A DNA stretch of 64,000 nt. Source: Pseudomonas sp. DC1.2. GTDB taxonomy: Bacteria; Pseudomonadota; Gammaproteobacteria; Pseudomonadales; Pseudomonadaceae. Below are positions 22,453 through 31,690 of the stretch, in pieces. Position numbers and translations under genes: made by a program. Position 1 is the first letter of the stretch. The number at the start of each line of letters is the position of its first letter. The notes under the pieces are model-generated. The model saw nothing but the letters and a program-made list of their open reading frames with translations. It did no database searches and was not told the DNA's origin. The DNA is taken from positions 4,097,001 to 4,161,000 of the forward strand of contig NZ_CP133782.1 in the NCBI RefSeq assembly GCF_034351645.1. The letters run 5' to 3'.

Positions 22453-23220
22453 ATGCGCAATGTTTCGATTGATTTACTGGATGACACGCCAAGGCCAGTG
22501 GTGGCGATCGGTACGGACTATTCCCACGGCCACTTATTGCCCCGTCATACGCACCGTCGAGCCCAACTCCTATACGGCGCCACCGGGGTGATGCAAGTCA
22601 GCACCCAAAACGGCAGCTGGGTGGTGCCGCCGCAACGGGCGGTGTGGATCCCGGCGGGAACCGAGCATGAAGTATTGATGCAGGGGGTAAGCACACGCAG
22701 TTTGTATATCGAACCGAGGAGGGTCGATTTAGGGAATCGCTGCCAGGTGATCAGTGTTTCACCGCTGATGCGGCACTTGCTGATGGCGGCGGTTGAAATA
22801 CCGCTTACTTACGACGAGACCGGGCGTGACGGAGCGTTGATTGACTTGTTACTGCACGAAGTAGCGCTGAGTACACACCTGCCGCTGCACATTCCGTTAC
22901 CCGTCGAGGCGCGACTGCTGAAATTGTGTCGGGCGTTTCTCCAGCAGCCGAATGCTCATCAGACACCGCAACACTGGGCCGATCAGTTGCATATCAGTTT
23001 GCGCACCTTCAATCGGCTGTTCCGCCAACAGACCGGTCTGAGTTTCAGCCAATGGCGGCAACGAGCCTGCGTGGTACTGGCGCTGGCGCGGCTGGCGGTG
23101 GGAACGCCGGTGACACGAATTGCCCTGGACCTCGGCTATAAAAGCCCTGCGGCGTTCTCGACAATGTTCCGGCGCCTATTGGGCCAGCCACCGTCCGTCT
23201 GGTTGGAAGGGGTGAAATAG
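22453..23220 (+). CDS. AraC-family transcriptional regulator with N-terminal cupin
   Basis: 255 aa from the ATG at 22453, chosen because GGAGG lies 7 nt upstream; an upstream in-frame ATG at 22417 lacks a site. The N-terminal cupin (HLLPRHTHRRAQLLY, VVPPQRAVWIPAGTEHEV) would bind a small ligand. The C-terminal AraC domain has two HTH units (WADQLHISLRTFNRLFRQQ; VTRIALDLGYKSPAAFSTMFRR). It probably regulates the divergent TauE-type exporter. Confidence 0.9.
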   Translation: MRNVSIDLLDDTPRPVVAIGTDYSHGHLLPRHTHRRAQLLYGATGVMQVSTQNGSWVVPPQRAVWIPAGTEHEVLMQGVSTRSLYIEPRRVDLGNRCQVISVSPLMRHLLMAAVEIPLTYDETGRDGALIDLLLHEVALSTHLPLHIPLPVEARLLKLCRAFLQQPNAHQTPQHWADQLHISLRTFNRLFRQQTGLSFSQWRQRACVVLALARLAVGTPVTRIALDLGYKSPAAFSTMFRRLLGQPPSVWLEGVK

Positions 23221-23259
23221 CAAAAATCAAAAAATGCGTTTGATCCGAGCACAAAACAA

Positions 23260-23275
23260 CTGTACAAAAACACAG
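23260..23275 (+). promoter_or_regulatory. Putative LexA (SOS) box
   Basis: CTGTACAAAAACACAG fits CTGT-N8-ACAG exactly, the core of the gammaproteobacterial LexA consensus. It ends 38 bp before the ATG of the HTH gene, a position expected for repression. Confidence 0.6.
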
Positions 23276-23313
23276 TACATTTTAAACCAACACTCTCGAG
23301 CCCGGAGAACACC

Positions 23314-23631
23314 ATGGCCTCTCTTGCGATGAAAATCACCCTGGAACGTATCGCCCTCTTCCAATTCACCCCGGCCCACTGCGCCCAGGCCCGAGCGATG
23401 CTGGGCTGGAGTGTAGAAGAACTCTGCGAGGAGTCCGGAGTTTCCGTGGACGCCATTCAACGTTTCGAGGCAGAGCGTGAGGTGCTGGATGTGACCCGAT
23501 TAGCACTGGCTTATCGGTTTGAATCGCAGGGACTGGTGTTCTTCCCGGGGTTTGCGCCGGGCAGAGGAATGAATGTGAAGGGGTCAACGCCGAATCCAGT
23601 GGCGCGGGCGGATTATGCAATGGTGGAGTGA
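23314..23631 (+). CDS. Small XRE-type helix-turn-helix protein
   Basis: 105 aa. Residues 22-60 form an HTH (AQARAMLGWSVEELCEESGVSVDAIQRFEAEREV) with the usual AR-xxLGWS start of XRE/Cro-type domains, followed by a short tail. The first Met is used; MKIT at residue 6 is an alternative. A LexA-like box just upstream suggests DNA-damage induction. Single gene; no phage genes lie around it. Confidence 0.8.
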   Translation: MASLAMKITLERIALFQFTPAHCAQARAMLGWSVEELCEESGVSVDAIQRFEAEREVLDVTRLALAYRFESQGLVFFPGFAPGRGMNVKGSTPNPVARADYAMVE

Positions 23632-23688
23632 GGTGTCAGCGCGGGTCGCCTTGATGCCTAGCGACCCAGTGCCTGAACGCCAGACGTT

Positions 23689-24738
23689 CTATGCCGCCAC
23701 CTGTTCGGCCTCCCCTTCCATTTCCAACCACCATGGACTTCCTCGCTGCGGATGCATCAAATTGAATGCCTCCCCCATTTGCGGTGTGGTGATGGAAACA
23801 CTGCGCTCCCAGGCCAACGCCAGGATGCGGTCGAAGGGCTCGTACCAAACGTGCATCGACAAGTCGAACGTACCGTTGTGAATTGGCAGAAGCCAGTGAC
23901 CTTTGAGATCGATGTGCGCTTGTAACGTCTGCTCAGGTTGCATGTGAATGTGCGGCCATTCAACGTTGTAGGCACCGGTTTCCATCAGCGTCAGATTAAA
24001 TGGGCCGTACTGTTCGCCGATGCGTTTGAAGCCGTCGAAATAGCCGCTGTCGCCGCTGAAAAAGATCCGCGTGTCGCCATCGATCATCACCCATGAAGCC
24101 CACAGCGTGCTGTTGCCGTCGAACAGGCCACGACCGGAAAAATGTTGCGACGGCGTGGCGATGAACTGGATGCCATCAACCTCAGTGCCTTGCCACCAAT
24201 CCAATTGACGCACCTTACTGGCGTCGATGCCCCACTTGATCAAAGTGTCACCTACACCCAGCGGCGTGAGGAAGTACTTGGCCTTGTCTGCCAGTTTGAG
24301 TACAGCCTGGTAATCGAGGTGGTCATAGTGGTCGTGGGACAAAATCACGGCCTCAATGGGCGGTAACTCTTCCAGGCTGATCGGCGGTTGGTGGAAGCGC
24401 TTGGGGCCGGCCCACTGCACAGGAGAGGCACGCTCGGCGAAGACGGGGTCGGTGATCCAGAACTTGTCGTGCAGCTTGAGCAGCACGGTGGAGTGACCGA
24501 GGCGGTAGACGCTGTGATTAGGCGCCGCCAGCAAGGCCGCGCGAGTCAAGGTCTGCAAAGGCACCGCAGCAGTCGGCCGGGTATTGCGTGGCTTGTGAAA
24601 AATCATGTTCCAAATAATACGCAAGGTTTTACGAAAGCCTTCACGCGTCACAGGAACATGATTTTGGTATTGCCCTCCGGCCTGTCGGGAAGCTTCAGGC
24701 GTGGAGGCGTTTTGCGCAGGGGAAGTTGAGGTGGCCAT
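23689..24738 (-). CDS. MBL-fold metallo-hydrolase (NAPE-PLD/UlaG-like)
   Basis: 349 aa. Metal ligands lie in LSHDHYDHLDYQ (HxHxDH), with further histidines in TPSQHFSGRG and the PIHNGTFDLS-like region. The spacing GHSTVLLKL ... WITDPVFAERASP is typical of the group that includes N-acylphosphatidylethanolamine-hydrolysing enzymes. The N-terminal ~45 residues are polar and variable with no signal peptide. It is divergent from a TetR regulator across a perfect palindrome, so repression by that regulator is likely. Substrate unknown. Confidence 0.87.
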   Translation of the reverse strand: MATSTSPAQNASTPEASRQAGGQYQNHVPVTREGFRKTLRIIWNMIFHKPRNTRPTAAVPLQTLTRAALLAAPNHSVYRLGHSTVLLKLHDKFWITDPVFAERASPVQWAGPKRFHQPPISLEELPPIEAVILSHDHYDHLDYQAVLKLADKAKYFLTPLGVGDTLIKWGIDASKVRQLDWWQGTEVDGIQFIATPSQHFSGRGLFDGNSTLWASWVMIDGDTRIFFSGDSGYFDGFKRIGEQYGPFNLTLMETGAYNVEWPHIHMQPEQTLQAHIDLKGHWLLPIHNGTFDLSMHVWYEPFDRILALAWERSVSITTPQMGEAFNLMHPQRGSPWWLEMEGEAEQVAA

Positions 24739-24861
24739 GACTGAATGACTCCAGAAAAACCGCGTAATTCACAGTTTTCCGCTTTGGGACGATAAATGGC
24801 CAAGGCACGCAAGCGCCAGCCGAACAGAGTATTTCTTAACCGACTGCTTTTGCCATGGCAG

Positions 24862-24877
24862 TACACTGCACAGTGTA
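24862..24877. promoter_or_regulatory. Putative TetR-type operator between the MBL hydrolase and TetR genes
   Basis: TACACTG-CA-CAGTGTA is a perfect 7+7 inverted repeat in the 217-bp divergent intergenic region, about 80 bp before the tetR start and 124 bp before the hydrolase start. Confidence 0.62.
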
Positions 24878-24955
24878 GTTTCTAGGTTGCATCAAACGCG
24901 TTCACAAGTAAACTGCCGAGTGTAATGCTCTACCTCCCTCTGCCGAAGCGTACTT

Positions 24956-25564
24956 ATGACAGCTCCAAAGCGCCTCACCGACCGAAAACGCGAAGCGATT
25001 ATTCAGGCTGCGATTGCCGAGTTCCGTACCAACGGTTTCGACATTACCAGCATGGATAAAATCGCCGCCACCGCCGGCGTGTCGAAGCGCACGGTGTACA
25101 ACCACTTCCCGAGCAAGGAAGAGCTGTTCGCCGAGATCCTCAACCAGCTGTGGGAGCGGGTGACAGCAGAACAGGAAACCCCCTACAACCCTGACCTGCC
25201 GTTACGCGATCAATTGCGTCGAATGTTGATGGCTAAATTGCAGATGCTGGGCGATGACAACTTTCTCGACCTGGCGCGCGTGGCAATTGCTGCCACCATC
25301 CATTCGCCCGTGCGCGGTCAGAACATGGTCGCCCGTTTGGGGGAGCGCGAAGAGGGCCTGACCGTCTGGATTCGCGCAGCCCTGGCCGATGGCCGCTTGA
25401 AGACACTCGACCCAAATTTCGCTGCGCAACAACTCCAGGGTCTGCTCAAGTCCTTCGCCTTCTGGCCACAGATCTCCATGGGCCAGACAGTTCTGTCGCC
25501 CGAGATGCAGAACACCGTCGTAGAGTCGGCGCTGGATATGTTTCTGGCCTGCTATCAGCGCTGA
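24956..25564 (+). CDS. TetR-family transcriptional repressor
   Basis: 202 aa. The N-terminal HTH is typical (AIAEFRTNGFDITSMDKIAATAGVSKRTVYNHFPSKEELFAEIL), and the C-terminal domain has the AefR-like ending (VARVAIAATIHSP, LARLGEREEGLTVWIR). It sits divergent to the MBL-fold hydrolase, with a perfect palindrome between, and likely represses both itself and that gene. Confidence 0.92.
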   Translation: MTAPKRLTDRKREAIIQAAIAEFRTNGFDITSMDKIAATAGVSKRTVYNHFPSKEELFAEILNQLWERVTAEQETPYNPDLPLRDQLRRMLMAKLQMLGDDNFLDLARVAIAATIHSPVRGQNMVARLGEREEGLTVWIRAALADGRLKTLDPNFAAQQLQGLLKSFAFWPQISMGQTVLSPEMQNTVVESALDMFLACYQR

Positions 25565-25698
25565 ATGATGTACACGCCGCGCCACGCTTTCGTTAAATGG
25601 CTTCAAAGGACACTGATCATTGCGCTTGGAATAAATGACAATGTCCGACAATTTACCGGTGAGCGGTAATCTGAAAAAACACTGCAAAGTGTTTCAGA

Positions 25699-26856
25699 AT
25701 GAATCTGGCGCAGAGAATTATGGAAAAACAACACGGCAAGGGGCTGTCATTTGCCAAACGCATCTACTTGCCCAGAATTATCGGTCTGAGCATTGGCAGT
25801 CTCAGCGTCGCCGGTGCGCTTTATCCGTTGAACATGCCTACTTGGGTTTGGGTGTTATTGCTGTTCAATGGTTTTTTCTGGCCGCACCTGGCCTACCAAT
25901 TATCAATCCACTCAAGCTTTCCCTATCAAGCTGAGCGCCGAAACCTGCTTTACGATTCGTTGTGCGGTGGCTTCTGGGCTGCAACTTTTCAGTTCAACCC
26001 CCTCCCTGCCGTGACCATCTTGTCGATGATGACCATGAACAACGTCGCAGCGGGCGGCCGCAGGCTGTTCTTGCCCGGCGTCATGGCCCAAGCAGCAGGT
26101 GTATTGATCTCATGGGCGTTGTTCGGTGCGGCATTCACGCTCTCGACTACACAATTGCAGATAGCGGCCTGCCTGCCGATGCTCACCCTCTATCCATTGG
26201 CGTTAGGCATGGTCTGCTATCAGTTGGCGATCAAACTGTCTGAGCATAAACGCACCCTGAAAGCCTTGAGTCGTACAGACAGCCTGACCGGCCTGCTAAA
26301 CCACGGTGCCTGGAAAGACCTGCTCCACTTCAAGTTTCAACAGTGCCGACAGAAGCAAGAGCCCGCGGCGATTGCGCTGATCGACATCGATCACTTCAAA
26401 GCCATCAACGACACTTACGGGCACATCGTCGGCGATTCGGTGTTGCGTCAGCTAAGCACGGAGCTACAGCGCACTCTGCGAGAAAGTGACTTGGCGGGGC
26501 GTTATGGTGGTGACGAGTTTTGCGTGATCTTGCCCAACATGGCGTTGCATCAGGCCTGCGATGTCATGGAGCGGCTGCAGACAGTGATCTGCGATTTCCG
26601 CCATCAGGACGTCTCTCAGTTACGAGTCAGCCTGAGTATCGGCCTTGCCGCTTTTCAACCATCGTTCGCCGACGCGATTGACTGGCTCGATGACGCGGAC
26701 AAAGCGCTATACGCCGCAAAAAATACCGTGCGCAACAAGATCAGCCTCTCGGAGACCGGGCCCACCATCGATACGGCTAACCAAACCGCCACGCAAAAAC
26801 TTATACACGACATCAAAAAAAAGCCAACTTGTACAAGTTTACGAAGTTTTGTATAA
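25699..26856 (+). CDS. Diguanylate cyclase with MASE2 membrane sensor (AdrA-type)
   Basis: 385 aa. The N-terminal MASE2 domain spans residues ~18-180 with about five membrane segments and the family string LYDSLCGGFWAATFQFNPLP. The GGDEF domain follows (DSLTGLLNHGAW): active site GGDEF at 270-274, metal Asp in IDIDHFKAIND, and an inhibitory I-site R261-E-S-D264 five residues before it. It should be active and subject to c-di-GMP feedback. AdrA-type cyclases promote exopolysaccharide and biofilm. No partner gene is coupled. Confidence 0.93.
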   Translation: MNLAQRIMEKQHGKGLSFAKRIYLPRIIGLSIGSLSVAGALYPLNMPTWVWVLLLFNGFFWPHLAYQLSIHSSFPYQAERRNLLYDSLCGGFWAATFQFNPLPAVTILSMMTMNNVAAGGRRLFLPGVMAQAAGVLISWALFGAAFTLSTTQLQIAACLPMLTLYPLALGMVCYQLAIKLSEHKRTLKALSRTDSLTGLLNHGAWKDLLHFKFQQCRQKQEPAAIALIDIDHFKAINDTYGHIVGDSVLRQLSTELQRTLRESDLAGRYGGDEFCVILPNMALHQACDVMERLQTVICDFRHQDVSQLRVSLSIGLAAFQPSFADAIDWLDDADKALYAAKNTVRNKISLSETGPTIDTANQTATQKLIHDIKKKPTCTSLRSFV

Positions 26857-26985
26857 GTATTTTACTGTCAGTCATGGAACGCTGGCATTGAGCAGACAGC
26901 GCCGAAGACAACCTTGATTTTCGGCCTGCAAGCGCAGGAATAGGGACTGACTCCTTGTTTCGCCCACTTCTCGAGCACTGCCACC

Positions 26986-28305
26986 ATGCTGTTCAACCGC
27001 CATAAATCCACTGTTGAAGCGCTACAGCAAACTATCGCTCAGCAAAATAGCCTGCTTGAAGCGATCAATCACTCGATGGCCGTGATCGAGTTCAATCTGG
27101 ACGGTGTCGTGCTGCACGCCAACGACAACTTCCTCAAGACCATGGGCTATTCGGCCGAACAGGTGATCGGCAAGCCCCATCGCCAGTTCTGCACCCTGGA
27201 ATTTGCCCGCAGCAGCCAGTACACCCAGTTGTGGTCGCGCCTGAAAAACGGCCAGTTCGAATCGGGCACCTTTGAGCGAGTTGACGGCAAGGGCCAACCG
27301 ATCTGGCTGGAGGCCAGCTATAACCCGATCAAGGATGCCTCGGGCCGGGTGATTAAAGTGGTCAAGTATGCGATGGATGTCACCGCTAAGGTGCAGCATG
27401 AAAGCGAGTCGGCGGCCAAGTTGCAGGCAATCGACCGCGCCATGTCAGTCATCGAGTTCAACCTGGACGGCAGCATCATTACTGCCAATCAGAATTTTCT
27501 GTCACGTATGGGTTACACGCTGGCCGAAATAAAAGGCAAACATCATCGAATTTTTTGCACCCAAGAACTGATCAACAGCAGTGCGTATCAGGACTTCTGG
27601 CGGCGCCTGAATCAAGGCGAACTGTTCAACGGCCAATTCCAGCGCGTCGATAAACAAGGGCACGCCGTGTGGCTGGAAGCCAACTACAACCCGGTGTACG
27701 ACGCGGGCGGTCGTTTGTGCAAAGTGGTGAAGTTCGCCTCGGACGTCACCGCACGGGTCGAGCAACATGCCCAAGATGCCCGCAGTGCCAACGAGGCTTA
27801 TCACATCTCGGTGGAGACCCGAAAAGTCGCCGAGCAAGGCACTCATGTGATTCAGCAAGCGGCCAGTGAAATGCGCGAAATCGCCGCCAACATCGCCGAG
27901 TCTTCGACACTGATTGCGCAACTCGGCGAGCGCTCCGAGCAGATCACCGCCATCGTCAACACCATCCGCGCGATTGCCGACCAGACCAACCTGCTGGCAC
28001 TCAATGCCGCCATCGAGGCCGCCCGCGCCGGTGAGCAAGGGCGCGGATTTGCGGTGGTGGCTGATGAGGTACGGCAACTGGCAGCTCGCACCAGCGGGTC
28101 CACGGCAGAAATTTCAAGCATGATCGGGTTAATCCTCAGCGAAACGCGGCGGGCGATCAAAAGTATGGACGGCACCCGTGACCGGGCGGCGGAAGGCGTC
28201 GAACTAGCCAATCAAGCTGGGGCAGTGATCTTGCAGATTCGTGATGGTGCGAGTAACGCAGTGCAGGCGGTGAGCATGTTTGCCAACGAACGGGAGCCTG
28301 GCTAA
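26986..28305 (+). CDS. Cytoplasmic PAS-PAS methyl-accepting protein (BdlA-like), copy 1
   Basis: 439 aa with no membrane segment or HAMP domain. Two tandem PAS domains (about 20-130 and 140-255) each start [10 protein letters not shown] / [10 protein letters not shown] and carry the HRQFC / HHRIFC and WLEASYNP / WLEANYNP repeats. They are followed by a chemoreceptor signalling hairpin ([36 protein letters not shown]). The signalling part is short and stops soon after the hairpin, as in P. aeruginosa BdlA, which mediates biofilm dispersion. It is a paralogue of the 58091-59410 gene. Confidence 0.88.
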   Translation: MLFNRHKSTVEALQQTIAQQNSLLEAINHSMAVIEFNLDGVVLHANDNFLKTMGYSAEQVIGKPHRQFCTLEFARSSQYTQLWSRLKNGQFESGTFERVDGKGQPIWLEASYNPIKDASGRVIKVVKYAMDVTAKVQHESESAAKLQAIDRAMSVIEFNLDGSIITANQNFLSRMGYTLAEIKGKHHRIFCTQELINSSAYQDFWRRLNQGELFNGQFQRVDKQGHAVWLEANYNPVYDAGGRLCKVVKFASDVTARVEQHAQDARSANEAYHISVETRKVAEQGTHVIQQAASEMREIAANIAESSTLIAQLGERSEQITAIVNTIRAIADQTNLLALNAAIEAARAGEQGRGFAVVADEVRQLAARTSGSTAEISSMIGLILSETRRAIKSMDGTRDRAAEGVELANQAGAVILQIRDGASNAVQAVSMFANEREPG

Positions 28306-28357
28306 ACCGGTTTGCCGGGGTCACTTTCCTCGCCAGCCCCACTACACCGACCACCCA

Positions 28358-28383
28358 CTTCGCGAGCGGCCACGCTCGCGAAG
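28358..28383. repeat. REP-like element, perfect 11-bp palindrome
   Basis: CTTCGCGAGCG-GCCA-CGCTCGCGAAG. It is the cleanest member of the REP-like family in the window and lies downstream of the PAS-PAS chemoreceptor gene. Confidence 0.7.
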
Positions 28384-28502
28384 GCGATCCAGGCAACCCA
28401 GCCTGCTACTCAACATCAGAGCTCAGTGAAAACCTCATCACAATGATGCTGCGCGCAACGGACTATAGTGACCGCTAGTCCAAAAGCCTTGCAGAGAGCC
28501 TC

Positions 28503-29042
28503 ATGAATTCAGACAAGCCCAACACCGAAACCAAAGCCCCCGTCGATCACCTGCGCTTCCACCGCCCTCACGCTCACCTGGCGACAACCTTCGGCAACGA
28601 CGCCTTCGCCCTGCGCGCCGAATCCTTTGCACGGTTCTTCGGGACGCCGACCTTTCTCGGCGCACAAACCCTGATCGTGTTGATCTGGATCTGCCTCAAC
28701 CTTTTCGGCATTACAACCTTCGACGTTTACCCATTCATCCTGCTCAACCTGGCGTTCAGCCTCCAGGCGGCGTATGCCGCTCCGCTGATTCTGCTGGCCC
28801 AGACCCGTCAGGCTGCACGGGACAAAGCCCAGTCTGATGCGGATGCACAACACCGCGAAGCGCTCGCCGTGGCCAATACAGAACGTCAGGCCCTGGCAGC
28901 ACAAAACTCCGAGCAACTGCTGGCGCTGCTTGAGCAAAATACCAAGCTCACCGAAATGACCAAGGCCCTGACCGAGCGCATCGAAGGCCTGACCCTGGAA
29001 ATGCATGAGCATTTCGTTACCAAGGATCAGCCAAACGCTTGA
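28503..29042 (+). CDS. DUF1003 inner-membrane protein
   Basis: 179 aa. Two membrane segments (FLGAQTLIVLIWICLNLFGI and PFILLNLAFSLQAAYAAPLILL) with the DUF1003 signature FFGTPTFL ... YPFILLNLAFS. The remainder is a cytoplasmic coiled coil rich in Gln/Ala/Glu (AQTRQAARDKAQSDADAQ onward). Role unknown. Monocistronic. Confidence 0.85.
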   Translation: MNSDKPNTETKAPVDHLRFHRPHAHLATTFGNDAFALRAESFARFFGTPTFLGAQTLIVLIWICLNLFGITTFDVYPFILLNLAFSLQAAYAAPLILLAQTRQAARDKAQSDADAQHREALAVANTERQALAAQNSEQLLALLEQNTKLTEMTKALTERIEGLTLEMHEHFVTKDQPNA

Positions 29043-29129
29043 TCATCGAACAGCCACGTGGTTGACGGCATCCGCCACCGTCGGTTGCGAAGGCTGTTTA
29101 CGATGTGCCATCAAGAAAGGGCGCGGCGG

Positions 29130-30011
29130 TTAAGCAGGTAAGCGAATGTTGCGCCCCAGCTCATCAAACAACGTCACCACCGAGCGCAGGGCGCGACAAT
29201 CCGGGCGGGTCAGTAACCAGAGGGCGGTGTCGTAACCGAGCAAAGGCTCAGTCAATGGTTGTAGTCCGTCATCAATCAGAAAGTCCGGCAACGCCGCAAC
29301 ACCCAGTCCCGCTCGCACCAGCTCGGTGACCGACTGCATGCTGTTGCAGCGATAGCCCGGCACCACGCCGGGTAAGTGCTGACGACGCCAGGCGATGGTC
29401 GGGTGATCCGGGAGGAAATCGTCGGGAGCGATCCAGGTCAGTGCGGCCAAATCAACAGGCGCCACCCTTTCCAGGTACGCCGTACTCGCACACACCCGAT
29501 AGGAAATGTCCGCCAATCGCCGGCCGACCAAGTGTTCTGGCGGCGAGCGGGTCAGACGCAAGGCGATGTCGGCATCCCGACGGCTGAGGTTGGCGAAGTC
29601 GTTGGAGGTACTCAGCTCTAGGGTCAGCGCCGGGTAGGACGGCATGAATCGCGCCAATGCCGGCAACAACAAACCTTGCAAGACCGAATCGGTGCAGGTC
29701 ACGCGCACCGTACCGCTGATGACTTCGCCGCCCAGCTCAACACCCACACGGGCGGCTTCCAACGCTTGCTCGGCCCTTTGCGCCTGCTCGGCCAGCGTCT
29801 GCGCCAACGTCGTGGGCAGGTAACCGGCACGGCTCTTTTCAAACAGTTGCTGGCCCAACGCCGTTTCCAGCCGGCGCACGGCACGAAACACCGTCGAGAC
29901 GTCGACTTTCAACAACGTCGAGGCCCGGGCCAGAGAGCCGCCGCGTACCAGAGCGAGAACCAGCGCTAGGTCCGGATATTCCAGCCGGTAGTGCGTCGCT
30001 GCATTGAACAA
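29130..30011 (-). CDS. LysR-family transcriptional regulator
   Basis: The helix-turn-helix (LVRGGSLARASTLLKVDVST, VFRAVRRLETALG) starts about 25 residues in. The open frame reaches 30233, but that would overlap the divergent gene; a TTG at 30011 gives a normal 293 aa, and this start is a best guess. The substrate-binding domain runs from GTVRVTCTDSVLQG on. It likely controls the divergent GATase-like gene, with CGCCAAT direct repeats in the 78-bp spacer. Confidence 0.82.
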   Translation of the reverse strand: MFNAATHYRLEYPDLALVLALVRGGSLARASTLLKVDVSTVFRAVRRLETALGQQLFEKSRAGYLPTTLAQTLAEQAQRAEQALEAARVGVELGGEVISGTVRVTCTDSVLQGLLLPALARFMPSYPALTLELSTSNDFANLSRRDADIALRLTRSPPEHLVGRRLADISYRVCASTAYLERVAPVDLAALTWIAPDDFLPDHPTIAWRRQHLPGVVPGYRCNSMQSVTELVRAGLGVAALPDFLIDDGLQPLTEPLLGYDTALWLLTRPDCRALRSVVTLFDELGRNIRLPA

Positions 30012-30089
30012 TTGGGATAACGCCAATATTGAGTGCGTGGACGCCAATCTATAGTGGCTGCCAGGAATCAACAAGCACAGAGAGAACCC

Positions 30090-30797
30090 ATGGAAACCAC
30101 CGCGCTGCGCATCGCCCTGATCGGCGATTACGACCCCCTGGTCAGCGCTCACCAAGCCATTCCCGTCGCACTCGGCATGGCCGCCAAACACGCGGGCCTG
30201 GACGTGCAATGGCAATGGTTGGCCACTGACCACATCAACGCAGCTACACCGCTCGATGCGTTTGACGGCTTTTGGTGCGTGCCCGCCAGCCCGTATCGCG
30301 ACGAAGAAGGCGCCTTACGGGCGATCCGTTTTGCCCGCGAACAGCAGCGACCGTTCCTCGGTACATGCGGCGGTTTTCAACACGCCGTATTGGAATACGC
30401 CCGCAACGTTTTGGGCTGGGCAGACGCCGAGCACGGTGAAACAGCACCCGGTGCCGCACGGGCCTTGATCACGCCACTGACGTGTTCGTTGGTGGATGCC
30501 GTCGACAGCCTCTATCTGGTTGAAGGCTCGCTGATTGCCAACGCGTATGAAAACACCGAGATTCGCGAAGGCTATCACTGCCGCTACGGCGTAAATCCGG
30601 CGTTCGAACGGGAACTGCTGCACTCACAACTCAACGCCGCTGGTCACGACTCGACGGGGGATTTGCGGGCGGTGGAATTGAAAGATCATCCCTTCTTCAT
30701 CGCCACGCTGTTCCAGCCGGAGCGTGCGGCCCTCAAGGGGACTTTGCCCCCCTTGGTGCGCGCCTTGATCGAGGCCTGTGCGAGGCAAAGAGCATGA
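30090..30797 (+). CDS. CTP synthase-like glutamine amidotransferase homologue
   Basis: 235 aa. It resembles the glutaminase half of CTP synthase: the start RIALIGDYDP, nucleophile C93 in GTCGGFQHAVLEYAR, and the HxxRYxVN-like segment YHCRYGVNP. The catalytic His-x-Glu of CTP synthase (FHPE) reads FQPE here (Q209, E211), so the triad histidine is missing. There is no synthetase half. It may bind rather than hydrolyse glutamine. It overlaps the monooxygenase gene downstream by 4 bp. Confidence 0.82.
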   Translation: METTALRIALIGDYDPLVSAHQAIPVALGMAAKHAGLDVQWQWLATDHINAATPLDAFDGFWCVPASPYRDEEGALRAIRFAREQQRPFLGTCGGFQHAVLEYARNVLGWADAEHGETAPGAARALITPLTCSLVDAVDSLYLVEGSLIANAYENTEIREGYHCRYGVNPAFERELLHSQLNAAGHDSTGDLRAVELKDHPFFIATLFQPERAALKGTLPPLVRALIEACARQRA

Positions 30798-31117
30798 GCG
30801 CCACCCCCTCGCCTGCGGCTTACTATGCGGTGATCTTTACCTCGCTGCGCACTGAGGGTGATCAGGGTTACACCCAGGTGGCCGAGCGCATGGTCGAACT
30901 GGCTCGCGAGCAACCGGGCTTCCTCGGGATTGAGTCGGCCCGGGGTGAAGATGGGTTGGGGATTACCGTGTCTTACTGGGCCAGTGAAGCAGCGATCCTT
31001 GCCTGGAAGCATCACCCCGAGCACAGCGAGATTCGTCAGCGTGGGCGCTCGACGTGGTATGCGGCGTGTCATACGCGGGTATGCAAGGTTGAGCGAGAAT
31101 ATGAGTTCAAGCGGTAA
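30794..31117 (+). CDS. Antibiotic biosynthesis monooxygenase (ABM) domain protein
   Basis: 107 aa, a single ferredoxin-like ABM domain (YYAVIFTSLRT, ELAREQPGFLGIESARG, ISYW-like TVSYWASEAAILAWKHHPEH). Proteins of this kind oxidise quinone-like molecules without a cofactor or act as small heme-binding enzymes. The ATGA overlap with the GATase-like gene means coupled translation, so the two probably share a task. Confidence 0.87.
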   Translation: MSATPSPAAYYAVIFTSLRTEGDQGYTQVAERMVELAREQPGFLGIESARGEDGLGITVSYWASEAAILAWKHHPEHSEIRQRGRSTWYAACHTRVCKVEREYEFKR

Positions 31118-31454
31118 GTGATGGAGCGCCAAGCTGGACCAAACTCCTAACCGCCGATATCTCCAGCACTTCCCGTCGAGTCATGTACACCCGCAAGGGC
31201 TCGGTAATGTTGATCCGGTCATCGATGTTCTGGTCCAGCAACAACTGAATCAACTCACGCTTGAGGGTCATGGCCTGCTCAGGCCCTGCGGCCCATACAA
31301 ACTCACTGGCAGGAATGATGCCGTCGTCGGCAACGTCCATGCCGAAGGAGTCTTCGCTGAAACGCACGATGTAGTGGCCGGTCTTGCGATTGAAACCGAC
31401 GAAACCTTTGAGTTGGTCGGCGGCCTGACAGATGAGCTGAGAAGTGATGCGCAT
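31107..31454 (-). CDS. Conserved hypothetical protein
   Basis: 115 aa from the ATG at 31454, preceded by GAGG at 7 nt; a GTG further upstream is weaker. Contains GFNRKTGHYIVRFSEDSFGMDV, acidic and probably beta-rich, then a helical C-terminus (TLKRELIQLLLDQNIDDR). There is no signal, membrane segment or known motif. Its 3' end overlaps the convergent monooxygenase gene by 11 bp. Confidence 0.65.
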   Translation of the reverse strand: MRITSQLICQAADQLKGFVGFNRKTGHYIVRFSEDSFGMDVADDGIIPASEFVWAAGPEQAMTLKRELIQLLLDQNIDDRINITEPLRVYMTRREVLEISAVRSLVQLGAPSLTA

Positions 31455-31690
31455 GGTAAACCTCACAAAAGGTCAAAAGGACCGGTGATCGATGGTTTAC
31501 ACGCAGGACAAACGAACGGATTTCCCTCTTCCGGAGAAATTACCGGGGCCAAGAATACTGCAAAAAACGGCCTGAACGCGCAGAAAAAAATGGGTTTTAA
31601 CCACGTTTATGTCAGTCGGACGATGGCGTTAAGCGCGCTCAGTTGTTAAAAGGTACGTCTTTGAAATTTAACTGCGAAAGGATCTCGACC

